64,000 bases of DNA from Phycisphaeraceae bacterium D3-23 (GCA_039555135.1 CP114179.1:1488001-1552000); one strand, 5' to 3'; counted from the stretch's first letter, positions 8,554 through 17,220 are shown. Program-made: numbers and translations. Notes: generated from the letters alone by a model not told the origin.

Positions 8554-9006
8554 TCACCGACGGGGCCTGTCGAGCCCGGCCACGGCATCCATCAAACGCT
8601 GCGTCTGGTCCGCCGCGCGGCTGCGCTGCTGCTCCAGCTCCGTCGCGGCGAGCTCGGCCTGCTCACGCGCGCTGCGCGCCGCGGCCAACTCCTCGTCCAG
8701 CGTCGAAAGGCGCGACTGCAAGGCCGACGCCGCCTGCTTGAGCTGCTCACGCTGGCGGTCCGCCGCTTCCTGACGGGCCGCGTAGCTCGCCTGCGCCTCA
8801 CGGGCCTCGCGCTGCGCCGACGCGAGCGATGCACGCTCACGCCAGAGCTCTTCTTCGTACTGCTTCTTCTCGGACGCGAACGCCGACGCCTGACGCTCGT
8901 GCCACGCCATCAGCTCCGTCATCTTCGACTCCACCGCCGACACCAGCCCGCTGACATCCGTCGCGGGCGGCCCGGCCGGCTTGCTCGTTTCCTGCTGCTG
9001 CGCCAT
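8554..9006 (-). CDS. Coiled-coil protein of unknown function
   Basis: A 150-residue protein. Residues about 30-145 form one long Ala/Glu/Arg/Gln-rich coiled coil (EREQLKQAASALQ, DEELAAARSAREQAELAA). There is no signal peptide or membrane segment. AGGAGG lies about 9 nt before the ATG, which supports the start. The frame ends at LDRPRR. A neighbouring frame continues for about 20 more codons as VIGDIKPQQSGKKNKHRAKR to a stop at 8489-8491, a plausible basic C-terminus, so a frameshift near 8555 is possible. The function is unknown. Confidence 0.65.
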   Translation of the reverse strand: MAQQQETSKPAGPPATDVSGLVSAVESKMTELMAWHERQASAFASEKKQYEEELWRERASLASAQREAREAQASYAARQEAADRQREQLKQAASALQSRLSTLDEELAAARSAREQAELAATELEQQRSRAADQTQRLMDAVAGLDRPRR

Positions 9007-9160
9007 CGTTTTCGCCTCCTCGGGGCAAGGGTTGCGTTCCTAACCCGCAAGATCGGCACAACCGGAACCCGACTTAAGGCCCACACAAAACGAAAAACAA
9101 AACCGCGCGCCTCACCCTCATGCCCGCGGCGTCGCCCCTGCGATGCCGCGGGATCACGCC

Positions 9161-11008
9161 CTACGCCTCGCTCGCGCGAATAAACTGCCGGTACAGGTGC
9201 GCATAGCGCCCGCCCGCCTCAAGCAGTTCGTTATGGCTGCCGCGTTCGACGATCTTCCCCGCCTCCAGCACCAGCACCACCCCCGCGTGGCGGATCGTGC
9301 TCAAGCGGTGCGCAACGACAAAACTCGTCCGCCCCGCCAGCAGCTTCGTCAGCGCATCCTGCACCCGCTGCTCGGTCATCGTGTCCACCGCGCTGGTCGC
9401 CTCGTCCAGGATCAGCACCCGCGGGTCCGCCAGCATCGCGCGGCAGAAACAAACGAGCTGCCTTTGCCCCAGCGACAAGCTCCCGCCCTTCTCGCCCACG
9501 TCCGTCATCATGCCGTCCGACAGCGACTCGAAGATATCGAGACAGCCAAGCCCCCGCGCCGCTTCGACGACTTCATCATCCGTCGCATCAGGTCGGCCGA
9601 TGCGGATGTTGTCCATCACGTTGCCCGAGAACAGGTAGTTGCTCTGGAGCACGATCCCGAGCTGCCGCGCGAGCGAATCGCCCGTCACCTTCCGCGTGTC
9701 GTAGCCGTCGATCAGCACCCGCCCGCTCGTGGGCAGGTAGAACTTCGCGATCAGCGAGATAATCGACGTCTTGCCGCTGCCCGTGTGGCCCACGAGCGCG
9801 ACCGTCTGCCCGGGCTCGGCGACAAACGAGATGCCGTGCAGCACGGGCTTGCCTTCCACGTACGCGAACGTCACATCCTCCAACTCCACCCGGCCGTCGA
9901 TGCGCGGCAGCTCGATCGCGCCTTCATCATCCAGACGCTCGGGCTCGGTATCGAGCAGCCCGAACACGCGCTCGGCCCCGGCCATCGCCGTGAGCGCGTC
10001 GTTGTACTGCCGGCCGATCGTCGCGATCGGGTTGAAGAACTGCGGCATCAATAGCGCAAACACCACGAGCGCCCCAAACAACTCCTGCGGCGAGCCGCCC
10101 GCCCAGCCCGCGAAGAACTGCGCCCGCAACACCTGCACCCCGCCCAGCGCAAGCAGGATCGCCATGAAGAACTGGCTGTTGAGTTCCAGGAACGGCAGGA
10201 ACACCGCCTGCAGCTTCGACGACTTCACGTGGTACTCGGCGTGGTCCTCCACCAGCCCGCCGAAGAGCTCCGCGTTGACATCCTGCCGCACAAACCCCTG
10301 CGTCACGCGGATGCCGTTGATCGACTCCGCCAGCGTCGCCGTCACCCGGCTGTAGCTCTCCTGCGTCGCGCGGTACATCACGCTCAAGCGATCCCGGAAG
10401 AACTTGCTCACCCACCACAGGAGCGGCCCCATCGCGAGCACCACCAGAAACAGCGGCGGGTCGTACCACAGCATGATCGCGGCCGAGACGATCATCATCC
10501 CCACCTGCACCATCGACACGAACACGACGTTCTGCACCCCAAGCCGGACCGCCTCCGCATCGGAGGTGATCCGCGAGATGATGCGGCCCAGCTTCGTCTT
10601 GTCATAAAACGACATCGACATGTCCTGCAGGTGGTCGAATACCTGCGCCCGCAGGTCCTGCACGACCGCCTCGCCCAGCCCGAGCGCGAGCTTCATGCGG
10701 AAGTGGAACACCGCGGCCGTGGACAGCGCGAGCCCCAAGAACCCCAGCGCCCCCAGCCAGACCCCGCGCATGTCCTGCGCGAGCACGGGCCCGTTGAGCA
10801 CCGCGCCCAGGCACCACGCCAATGCCGGGAGCTGGGCCCCGCGCAGGATAACGAGCACGATCAGCCAGTTCCGCGTCCGGGCGTGCGGCGCCGTGTACCC
10901 CCACAGCCGACGGATGATCGCCATGCTGAGTGGCCGCTGCTTCTGCTCGCGGTCGGACTTATCGACATGCGTCAGCACAGGCGGATTTGGGGGTGAGGTG
11001 TCAGACAT
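9161..11008 (-). CDS. ABC exporter half-transporter (permease + ATPase fusion)
   Basis: 615 residues. The N-terminal exporter transmembrane domain has six helices over about residues 45-330. The nucleotide-binding domain has Walker A GHTGSGKTS, signature LSLGQRQ, Walker B LILDEATSAVD and H-loop AHRLS. It is of the MsbA/BmrA type, exporting lipids, peptides or drugs from the inner membrane. The upstream gene on the same strand (11479-13380) is a second half-transporter, so the two probably form a heterodimer. A GxxExxY cassette lies between them, and its left inverted repeat sits right against this start codon, which has no clear Shine-Dalgarno. Confidence 0.93.
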   Translation of the reverse strand: MSDTSPPNPPVLTHVDKSDREQKQRPLSMAIIRRLWGYTAPHARTRNWLIVLVILRGAQLPALAWCLGAVLNGPVLAQDMRGVWLGALGFLGLALSTAAVFHFRMKLALGLGEAVVQDLRAQVFDHLQDMSMSFYDKTKLGRIISRITSDAEAVRLGVQNVVFVSMVQVGMMIVSAAIMLWYDPPLFLVVLAMGPLLWWVSKFFRDRLSVMYRATQESYSRVTATLAESINGIRVTQGFVRQDVNAELFGGLVEDHAEYHVKSSKLQAVFLPFLELNSQFFMAILLALGGVQVLRAQFFAGWAGGSPQELFGALVVFALLMPQFFNPIATIGRQYNDALTAMAGAERVFGLLDTEPERLDDEGAIELPRIDGRVELEDVTFAYVEGKPVLHGISFVAEPGQTVALVGHTGSGKTSIISLIAKFYLPTSGRVLIDGYDTRKVTGDSLARQLGIVLQSNYLFSGNVMDNIRIGRPDATDDEVVEAARGLGCLDIFESLSDGMMTDVGEKGGSLSLGQRQLVCFCRAMLADPRVLILDEATSAVDTMTEQRVQDALTKLLAGRTSFVVAHRLSTIRHAGVVLVLEAGKIVERGSHNELLEAGGRYAHLYRQFIRASEA

Positions 11009-11013
11009 TGTTT

Positions 11014-11045
11014 AACCACGAAGGCACGAAGTTCACGAAGAGAAG
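11014..11045. repeat. Left inverted repeat of GxxExxY cassette
   Basis: AACCACGAAGGCACGAAG followed by TTCACGAAG: a run of CACGAAG words at about 9-10 nt spacing. It is matched in inverted orientation at 11446-11475 on the other side of the GxxExxY gene. Confidence 0.85.
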
Positions 11046-11048
11046 CAG

Positions 11049-11432
11049 CTAGTGGATAATGCGTTGGATTCCGTCTTTGAGAACAGTCGTGTTGAAGTTC
11101 ATCAATAGACCGAGCCGTAGGCCCGTTGCTTTTAGATAGGGAAGCACCTGGGCACGATGGATGTCCGCAATCGCCTCTACGGTTTTCAATTCAACAATGA
11201 GGTGGTCGGTGATGAGGATGTCGGCCCGCCCATCCCCAACATCAACACCTCGATACAGGATCTTGACGGGGGACTCAACACGGTGCTCGATCCCCTCGTG
11301 ATCCAGTTCCACCGACAACGAACGCTGATAGACCTTCTCCAGAAACCCAGGACCGAGTGTTCGGTGCACCTCGATCGCAGCGCCAATCACGCGTCGCGCC
11401 AAATCTTCGGTCTTCGGGTCTAAATCAAACAT
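11049..11432 (-). CDS. GxxExxY family protein (PDDEXK-like)
   Basis: 127 residues. The family motif is seen as GPGFLEKVY. The PDDEXK-nuclease-like core follows as GRADILITDHLIVELKTVE, with D, E and K in place. The family is common in planctomycetes and related bacteria; its role is not established, though a nuclease fold is predicted. The gene sits on the same strand between two ABC half-transporter genes and is bounded by inverted CACGAAG repeats. It therefore looks like an inserted cassette rather than part of the transporter operon. Confidence 0.88.
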   Translation of the reverse strand: MFDLDPKTEDLARRVIGAAIEVHRTLGPGFLEKVYQRSLSVELDHEGIEHRVESPVKILYRGVDVGDGRADILITDHLIVELKTVEAIADIHRAQVLPYLKATGLRLGLLMNFNTTVLKDGIQRIIH

Positions 11433-11445
11433 GGGTTCGCATGCC

Positions 11446-11475
11446 TTTCTTCGTGTCCTTCGTGCCTTCGTGGTT
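11446..11475. repeat. Right inverted repeat of GxxExxY cassette
   Basis: The inverted copy of the 11014 repeat: TTCTTCGTGTCCTTCGTGCC continuing into TTCGTGGTT. The two arms match at all but a few positions over about 28 nt. Confidence 0.85.
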
Positions 11476-11478
11476 GTT

Positions 11479-13380
11479 TTAGTCCCCGATCCCCAACAAA
11501 CGCCGCGACTCCTCGTCCGCCATCTGGACCTCGGCCGCGCTTCGGTAGTGGTCGCTCGTCTCCATCAGCTCGTCGTGCGTGCCGACCTCGGTGATGCGGC
11601 CGTCCTCCATCACGACCACGCGGTCGGCGCGCTTCAATGTCGAGAAGCGGTGCGCGACGATAAACGTCGTGCGGTTCTGCATCGCGCGGTCCATCGCCTG
11701 CATGATGAGGTGCTCGGTCTCCGGGTCGATCGCGGCCGTCGGGTCGTCCATCAAGAGGATCGGCGGGTCGAGCAGAATCGCCCGCGCGATCGCGAGGCGT
11801 TGACGCTGCCCGCCCGAGAGCCCGTTGCCGCCCTCGGTCAAGACGGTGTCGTAACCTTCATCCAGCTCGTCCATCACGAAGCCGTGCGCCTGCGCGATGG
11901 TCGCCGCCTGCTCGACCTGCTCGTCCGTCGCCTCGGGGTGGCCAAACGCGACATTGAACCGCACGGTATTGGAGAACAGGAAGGTCTCCTGGAACACGAT
12001 GCCGACGTTTCGGCGTAGGTCGTCGAGGTCGTAGTCGCGGAGGTCGATACCGTCGATCAGCACCCGGCCCTGCTGCGGGTCGTAGAACCTGGGGATCAGC
12101 GACAGCAGCGTGCTCTTCCCCGAGCCCGTCGCGCCGAGGATCGCGATCGTCTCGCCGGGCATCACCTCAAGCGACACGTCCGCCAGCGCCTCGGCCTCTT
12201 CGCTGTAGCCAAACCCGACGCCCTCAAACGCGACACGCCCCTCGGCCCGGCCAAGCGGTTTCGCATCGTCAGCATTCGTGATCTCGACCTCTTCATCAAG
12301 CACCTCGAACACGCGCTGCGCGCCGGTCATCGACCGCTGCACCGCGTTGGCGATCTGGGCGAGGTTGCCGACCTGGCTCGAAAACTGCTGCAAAAGCCCG
12401 GCAAACACGAACAGCCCCGAGCCGAACGAGAACGCCGGGTCGTGGATGTAGAGGTACCCGCCGTAGACCAGCAGCACAAGCAGATTGATCGACGTGATGA
12501 TGCCGACCGTCGGGACGAACAGCGCGACCCGCCCAAACACCCAGCGGTGCTGGTCCGCGACCTCGTCGTTGGCGCGCTTGAACTTTTCGCGCTCGCGTGC
12601 TTGCAGCGCGAAGCCCTTGACGACGTGGACGCCCTGCGCGTTTTCAGAAAGGACGAGCACCGCCTTGTCGAACAGCTCGCGGTTCTTGCGGTAGGCGGGG
12701 CGGACGATCTTCGAGAACATCGTGGTCAATACCCAGAGCACGGGCGTCGTCGCGAGGCAGGCGAGCGTGAGCTTGACGTGGATGCTCAGCATGTAGCCCA
12801 GGAAAAACGCGAGCGAGATGACGAGCATGACGACCTCGATCATCACGCCGTCGATAAACCGGCGGACCGCCTGGACATCACCCGTGACGCGGTTGATGAT
12901 CGAGCCCGACTCGTTGGCGTCGAAGAAGCGGAAGCTCAGCCGCTGCATCTTGTCGTAGACCTCTTTGCGCAGGTCGACGACGATGTCGCGGACGAGCACG
13001 GCCTTGCTGATCCACGACTGCCGATCCAGCGCGAAGCGGACCGAGGCGATCACGAACACGGCGAGCGCGATGATGAGCACGCGCTGCATCGGCGACCAGG
13101 ACGCGGGCGGCTCGAAGCCCAAAGGCCAGCGCGGGGTCTTGCTGCCCATGCCGATGGCCTCGCCCATGACGTCGAGCCCGAGGCCGATGAGCCCCAGCCC
13201 GCTGAGCGCGAGGGCGAGGAGCCCCATCTGCAGGAGGATGATGGTGAGGACGCCGCGTTTGTACACCCAGCTGAGTCTGACGAGGCGCAGGATGAGCGCC
13301 GCGGTCGAGGCCTGTTCGGGCTCCGGGCTGGCATTTGCGGTCGCGGATTGTGCGGGGGTATCGTCGGCCAAGCGGACCAC
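11479..13380 (-). CDS. ABC exporter half-transporter (permease + ATPase fusion)
   Basis: About 633 residues from a GTG at 13380. An open frame reaches 13782, but that extension runs through the repeat at 13454-13530 and its residues are Arg/Pro shadow sequence, so the later start is preferred. The six-helix transmembrane domain spans about residues 30-310. The ATPase has Walker A GATGSGKST, signature LSGGQRQ, Walker B ILLMDDPTAAID (Asp-Pro in place of the usual catalytic Glu) and H-loop AHRFS. The missing catalytic Glu is typical of the degenerate partner in heterodimeric exporters, with the 9161 gene then supplying the active site. It acts in the inner membrane; substrate unknown. Confidence 0.92.
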   Translation of the reverse strand: MVRLADDTPAQSATANASPEPEQASTAALILRLVRLSWVYKRGVLTIILLQMGLLALALSGLGLIGLGLDVMGEAIGMGSKTPRWPLGFEPPASWSPMQRVLIIALAVFVIASVRFALDRQSWISKAVLVRDIVVDLRKEVYDKMQRLSFRFFDANESGSIINRVTGDVQAVRRFIDGVMIEVVMLVISLAFFLGYMLSIHVKLTLACLATTPVLWVLTTMFSKIVRPAYRKNRELFDKAVLVLSENAQGVHVVKGFALQAREREKFKRANDEVADQHRWVFGRVALFVPTVGIITSINLLVLLVYGGYLYIHDPAFSFGSGLFVFAGLLQQFSSQVGNLAQIANAVQRSMTGAQRVFEVLDEEVEITNADDAKPLGRAEGRVAFEGVGFGYSEEAEALADVSLEVMPGETIAILGATGSGKSTLLSLIPRFYDPQQGRVLIDGIDLRDYDLDDLRRNVGIVFQETFLFSNTVRFNVAFGHPEATDEQVEQAATIAQAHGFVMDELDEGYDTVLTEGGNGLSGGQRQRLAIARAILLDPPILLMDDPTAAIDPETEHLIMQAMDRAMQNRTTFIVAHRFSTLKRADRVVVMEDGRITEVGTHDELMETSDHYRSAAEVQMADEESRRLLGIGD

Positions 13381-13453
13381 TGTAGCGCTGTGGGCGGTAG
13401 AAGCAAGCGGGCGGGGCACGGACCCGCCCGAAACCCGGGGATACCGCTGCCCC

Positions 13454-13530
13454 CGTTTAGCCCACCGCCCAGCGGGCGGGGCGTGGTCAGTGCGGACGCG
13501 GCGCGCCGCCCGTTGGGCGACGGCTAAACG
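13454..13530. repeat. Dispersed inverted repeat, family C
   Basis: The arms CGTTTAGCCCACCGCCCAGC and CGTTGGGCGACGGCTAAACG enclose about 35 nt rich in CGCGCCGCC words. Further copies lie at 42695-42770 and 48217-48292. It sits between the exonuclease-type gene stop and the ABC gene start. Confidence 0.85.
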
Positions 13531-13544
13531 ATCAGGGCCGATCC

Positions 13545-14600
13545 CTACTCCGCCAACCGAATCTCCACAAAAAGCGGCCGATGGTCCGACCCGGTCGCGT
13601 CGCCGAGGGTGCGTTCGACGACCACCGCGCCGCCGCGGGTCAGGCAGTGGTCGATCGGGATCATGCCCAGCGACAGCAGACCGGCCGGCCAACTCGCGCC
13701 GCGCCCCTTGAACCCGCCCCGGCTGCTGAGTGAATCCGACAGCCCGCCGTCGCGCACCATTGCGCGGTAGCTCGCCGACCACGGCGTCGCGTTGAGGTCG
13801 CCGATCAGGACGAACGGACCGGCGGTATCGTTGGCGATCCCCGCCGCGCCGACGAGCTGTGCATCACGCGCTTCCGCGTAGACCCCATTCACCGGCGGCA
13901 GCGTGTGCAGCGAAACCAGCCGGATGTCGCAGCCACTAAACCGGACGACGGTGTCGATCGCGTCGACCTGTGCACTGCCGGCGGAGAGGTCGGTAAGGCG
14001 CGTCGATACAACCTCGACCCCGCTGCCGGTGCGCACCCATATACCGATGCCGAAGTTGTCGCTGCGCGGGTCGAGCAGCACCGGCTCGTAGCCCGCGAGG
14101 TCGTTCTCCATCGCATCGACCCACACCCGGTTGATCTCCTGCAGGAACACGATGTCCGCCCCGCTGCTGCGGATGTACGCGGCGACGTCCTGCTTACGCG
14201 GGTTGGCGGTGTGGACGTTGAAGTGCAGGAGCGTAATGGCCGGGGCGTCGGCGTCCGCGCGCAGCTCGGCCGCGCGGCGGGCCTCGGCGTTGGGCAGGTA
14301 CAGCGGCACGACGAACCACGCATTAAACAACAGCCCGACACACGCCACCGCCGCCATCTTCTTCCACTTGAGTAGCCAGAGCCCCGGCAGCGTCACGCCG
14401 AACGCCGCGAGATACTGGAACCGGAAGTGCGTCAACAGATCCCACTGCCAGTCGAACGCCGCGAACAGCGACATGGTGTTGAGTACGGCCAGGAAGACGA
14501 CGCCCGCCGAGACGGTGAGGCCGATGAGGAGGTTGGAGGCGCTGCGCGGTTTGGGGGTGGGCACGGATGTGGAATCGTCGTCTACGTCGTCATGCTCCAT
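13545..14600 (-). CDS. Endonuclease/exonuclease/phosphatase family membrane protein
   Basis: About 351 residues from the ATG at 14600, which has GGGAG 7 nt upstream. An acidic, Ser/Thr-rich N-terminus is followed by three membrane helices (about 20-100). The metal-dependent EEP domain has LLHFNVHTANP, VFLQEINR with the catalytic Glu, a GDLNATPWS motif and SDHRPLFVEI near the C-terminus. EEP proteins hydrolyse phosphodiester or phosphomonoester bonds in nucleic acids or lipids. The domain is predicted outside the membrane. The substrate is unknown. Confidence 0.88.
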   Translation of the reverse strand: MEHDDVDDDSTSVPTPKPRSASNLLIGLTVSAGVVFLAVLNTMSLFAAFDWQWDLLTHFRFQYLAAFGVTLPGLWLLKWKKMAAVACVGLLFNAWFVVPLYLPNAEARRAAELRADADAPAITLLHFNVHTANPRKQDVAAYIRSSGADIVFLQEINRVWVDAMENDLAGYEPVLLDPRSDNFGIGIWVRTGSGVEVVSTRLTDLSAGSAQVDAIDTVVRFSGCDIRLVSLHTLPPVNGVYAEARDAQLVGAAGIANDTAGPFVLIGDLNATPWSASYRAMVRDGGLSDSLSSRGGFKGRGASWPAGLLSLGMIPIDHCLTRGGAVVVERTLGDATGSDHRPLFVEIRLAE

Positions 14601-14649
14601 GGTGATGCTCCCGCCCCTGCTTTGCCGGTAGCATACTGCGCGATCGAAG

Positions 14650-14670
14650 CCCACGGATTGCATCCGTGGG
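14650..14670. repeat. Family-F hairpin between divergent genes
   Basis: CCCACGGATTGCATCCGTGGG is preceded by GAAG and followed by a second palindrome around GCGTCGCGTCGCGACGC (about 14690-14708). It lies between two divergent starts (14600 minus, 14761 plus), so a role as terminator for either gene is unlikely. Confidence 0.75.
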
Positions 14671-14760
14671 CCATTCCGCGAGGCAACGGCGTCGCGTCGC
14701 GACGCGGCTATTCACACACGCTTGTACACGTCACTCGCCAGCACCCAATACGACTCAACT

Positions 14761-15300
14761 ATGAAATCCATCTGCGTCTACTGCTCGTCGTCGGACAACA
14801 TCGACCCCGCGTTCCGCGCGCCCGCGAAACGGCTGGGGCAGCTCATCGCCGAGCACGGCGACCGGCTCGTCTACGGCGGGGGCAGCGTGGGGCTCATGGG
14901 CGACTGTGCCCGGGCCGTCCACGCCCACGGCGGGACGGTCGTGGGCGTCATCCCCGAGTCGCTCACGCTGGCCGAGGTCGCCTACCACGAAGCCGACGAG
15001 CTGATCGTCACGCAGACCATGCGCGAGCGCAAGCAGATCATGGACGACCGGGCCGACGCCTTCATCGTCCTGCCCGGCGGGTTCGGCACGCTCGAAGAAC
15101 TGGCCGAGATCCTGGTCCTGAAAATCCTCGGCTACACCGACCGCCCGCTCATCGTCGTCAACCCCGACGGCTTCTACGACCCACTGCACGTCCTGTTCCA
15201 ACACTTCATCGAGCACGGCTTCGCGAAACCCAAGCACCTGGAGCTGGTGCGGTTTGTGGAGGAAGTGGACGCGGTGTATGGGGTGATCGGGGGGAAGTAG
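14761..15300 (+). CDS. LOG family protein (TIGR00730), cytokinin-type nucleotide phosphoribohydrolase
   Basis: 179 residues starting MKSICVYCSSSDN. The LOG/lysine-decarboxylase-like signature is clear: YGGGSVGLMGDCA, then MRERKQIM and LPGGFGTLEEL. Proteins of this family cleave nucleoside 5'-monophosphates to base and ribose 5-phosphate. Length is normal for the family. The frame is open upstream to 14722, but family alignment puts the start at 14761. It is transcribed alone and diverges from the EEP gene. Confidence 0.92.
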   Translation: MKSICVYCSSSDNIDPAFRAPAKRLGQLIAEHGDRLVYGGGSVGLMGDCARAVHAHGGTVVGVIPESLTLAEVAYHEADELIVTQTMRERKQIMDDRADAFIVLPGGFGTLEELAEILVLKILGYTDRPLIVVNPDGFYDPLHVLFQHFIEHGFAKPKHLELVRFVEEVDAVYGVIGGK

Positions 15301-15388
15301 CTACAGATTTTACAGATGGCACAGATTCTGAACCACGAAGACATGAAGCGGGGCATTGCATTACTTTGTGCTGTCACTTCTTCGTGGA
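15301..15388. repeat. Degenerate repeats in intergenic region
   Basis: ACAGATTTTACAGATGGCACAGATT (three ACAGAT words at about 10-nt spacing), then AACCACGAAGACATGAAG and, in inverse orientation, CTTCTTCGTGGATC. The second pair resembles the arms of the GxxExxY cassette at 11 kb, here with no gene between them. Confidence 0.55.
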
Positions 15389-16099
15389 TCAAGACCAATA
15401 AATGTCGATTATGGCCTCTTCGTTAGTCGGCGACACCCGCACATTGGCCCATTGGCTGTTATGGCGCGCCGGGTACTTATAGACCCGCCAATCAGATACA
15501 TCTATGACAGGTTCTCTGGATGAGAGGCCAGGACTTTCGGCTATCCACGATATGATATTCGCCGCATGATCTTTGAACGGATGGACGTATTTTCGCTTTG
15601 ATGGCTCCCCAGAAACCTCGAGCGCTAAATCCCGATTGCGTAGACCTACCGGATCTAACAAACTTGCATATGCTAGCATCATTTGGGCAAGGATCATCTC
15701 GGCGCAAGACCGAAGTTCTTCGTCTTCGCATTGATACAGATCGATCAGCTTTTCTTCATACCGCTCAAAGGTGTCAAGCAGAGAGCTCCCCCAGCCATCG
15801 TCCTGGAAATGGACACTGAACTGAAACAAGATGTCCATCAATTCTTGCTGGACTAATGGCAATGATCCTTCGAACAACTCCATCAGAAACAGCGTCGTTG
15901 GGATCGCGCTATCGCAGGCATTGCCTTGATGGGCGACTACATTCCAGAGTCGATGGGCAGCATCCATCGCTCCTTTGGAATCACTGGACTGGGTTTGAAT
16001 CAACAGCATAGGCACCTCGCGCTGGTCGAACCCGCACGGGTGCTTGAACTCGCCCCAACTGACCTCAGCCAAGCGTCGTTGAAAATCTCGATCTACCAT
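15389..16099 (-). CDS. Unknown protein of atypical base composition
   Basis: 236 residues, not recognised. It is soluble and helical, rich in Leu, Glu and Trp, with segments such as AMDAAHRLWNVVAHQG, FLMELFEGSLP and EMILAQMMLAYASLL that suggest HEAT-like or other alpha-helical repeats. Its codon use and GC are visibly lower than those of its neighbours, which suggests recent acquisition. It starts 3 nt after the serC stop on the same strand, so it may be co-transcribed. The look is that of immunity proteins of polymorphic toxins, but no toxin is nearby and this is only a guess. Confidence 0.6.
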   Translation of the reverse strand: MVDRDFQRRLAEVSWGEFKHPCGFDQREVPMLLIQTQSSDSKGAMDAAHRLWNVVAHQGNACDSAIPTTLFLMELFEGSLPLVQQELMDILFQFSVHFQDDGWGSSLLDTFERYEEKLIDLYQCEDEELRSCAEMILAQMMLAYASLLDPVGLRNRDLALEVSGEPSKRKYVHPFKDHAANIISWIAESPGLSSREPVIDVSDWRVYKYPARHNSQWANVRVSPTNEEAIIDIYWS

Positions 16100-16102
16100 T
16101 GT

Positions 16103-17197
16103 TCACCCGTTCTTCGCCGCGAAGTCGGCCATGAAGTCGGCGAGCGCTTTCGCCCCCTCGATCGGCATGGCGTTGTAGATGCTGGCGCGGCAGCCGCCGA
16201 CGCTTCGGTGGCCCTTCAAGCCCGACATGCCGTTGGCTGCCGCTTCTTCGACGAACTTCGCGTCGAGGTCGGCGCTGGGGGTCGTGAACACGACGTTCAT
16301 CGTCGAGCGGTAGCGTTCGTCGACCGGGCATTTGTAGAAGCCGCTGTGCTTGTTGACCGCGTCGTAGAGCAATCCGCTGCGTTGGTCGGCCATGTCCTTG
16401 GCCCAGGCGATGCCGCCCTTGGCTTTGAGCCACTCCATCACGAGCTTGATGAGGTAGACCTGGAACACCGGCGGGGTGTTGGCCATGGACTGGCCCTTGA
16501 CGTGGCTGGCGTAGTTGAGGTAGTTGACCAGATTGCCGGGGCACTGATCGACGATGGACTGCTTGATCATCACCAGCGCGCAGCCGGCGGGCCCGATGTT
16601 TTTCTGTGCACCTGCGTAGATGAGCCCGAACTTCTCAAAGTCGAGCGGCCGGCTCATGATGTCGCTGGACATGTCGGCGACGATGGGCGTGTCAATGGCT
16701 GGGAAGTCTTTCCACTGCACGCCGCCGATGGTTTCGTTGCTGGTGAGGTGGAGGTAGACGGCGTCGTCGCTCGCCTTCACCGCCGCGGGGTCGGGGAGGG
16801 TCGTGAAGTTGGAGTCCGTGCCATTAAAGACGAGGTTGACCTTGCCGACGGCCTTGGCGTCGGCGATCGCCTTCTTCGCCCAGGCGCCCGAGTGGGTGTA
16901 GTCGGCTGTTTTTCCGCCGTGCAGCAGGTTCATCGGGATCATGCCCGACTGGAAGGTCGCGCCGCCGCCGAGGAAGAGGATGTGCATGTCGTCGGGCACA
17001 TCAAGCAGCTCGCGGATGAGCGACTGCGCCTGCTCGAAGATGCTGACGACGGTCTTGCTGCGGTGGGACATCTCGATGAGGGAGAGGCCCTCGCCCTGGA
17101 AGCTGGGGAGGTCGTCGGCGACCTGTTCGAGCACTTCGAGCGGGAGGGTGCAGGGGCCGGCGGAGAAGTTGTGGATGCGGTGGGTGGTGGTGGGCAT
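16103..17197 (-). CDS. serC: Phosphoserine aminotransferase
   Basis: 364 residues, the normal length. It begins THRIHNFSAGPCTLPLEVLE, the SerC N-terminus, with LGGGATFQ as the PLP-phosphate loop, YAGAQKNIGPAG holding the Schiff-base Lys, and GHRSVGGCRASIYNA near the C-terminus. It converts 3-phosphohydroxypyruvate and glutamate to phosphoserine in serine synthesis, and serves in pyridoxine synthesis in some bacteria. No serA or serB is adjacent. Confidence 0.97.
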   Translation of the reverse strand: MPTTTHRIHNFSAGPCTLPLEVLEQVADDLPSFQGEGLSLIEMSHRSKTVVSIFEQAQSLIRELLDVPDDMHILFLGGGATFQSGMIPMNLLHGGKTADYTHSGAWAKKAIADAKAVGKVNLVFNGTDSNFTTLPDPAAVKASDDAVYLHLTSNETIGGVQWKDFPAIDTPIVADMSSDIMSRPLDFEKFGLIYAGAQKNIGPAGCALVMIKQSIVDQCPGNLVNYLNYASHVKGQSMANTPPVFQVYLIKLVMEWLKAKGGIAWAKDMADQRSGLLYDAVNKHSGFYKCPVDERYRSTMNVVFTTPSADLDAKFVEEAAANGMSGLKGHRSVGGCRASIYNAMPIEGAKALADFMADFAAKNG

Positions 17198-17220
17198 ACG
17201 GAAAGATTAGCAGAGGGGGA

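Noticed and set aside
11479-13782. Longer form of the ABC exporter starting at 13782
   Set aside because: The extra residues are Arg/Pro-rich shadow sequence, pass through a dispersed repeat and overlap the EEP gene on the same strand.
11446-15400. CACGAAG repeats as a CRISPR array
   Set aside because: The words are 7-10 nt apart with no constant-length spacers, and no cas genes are present.
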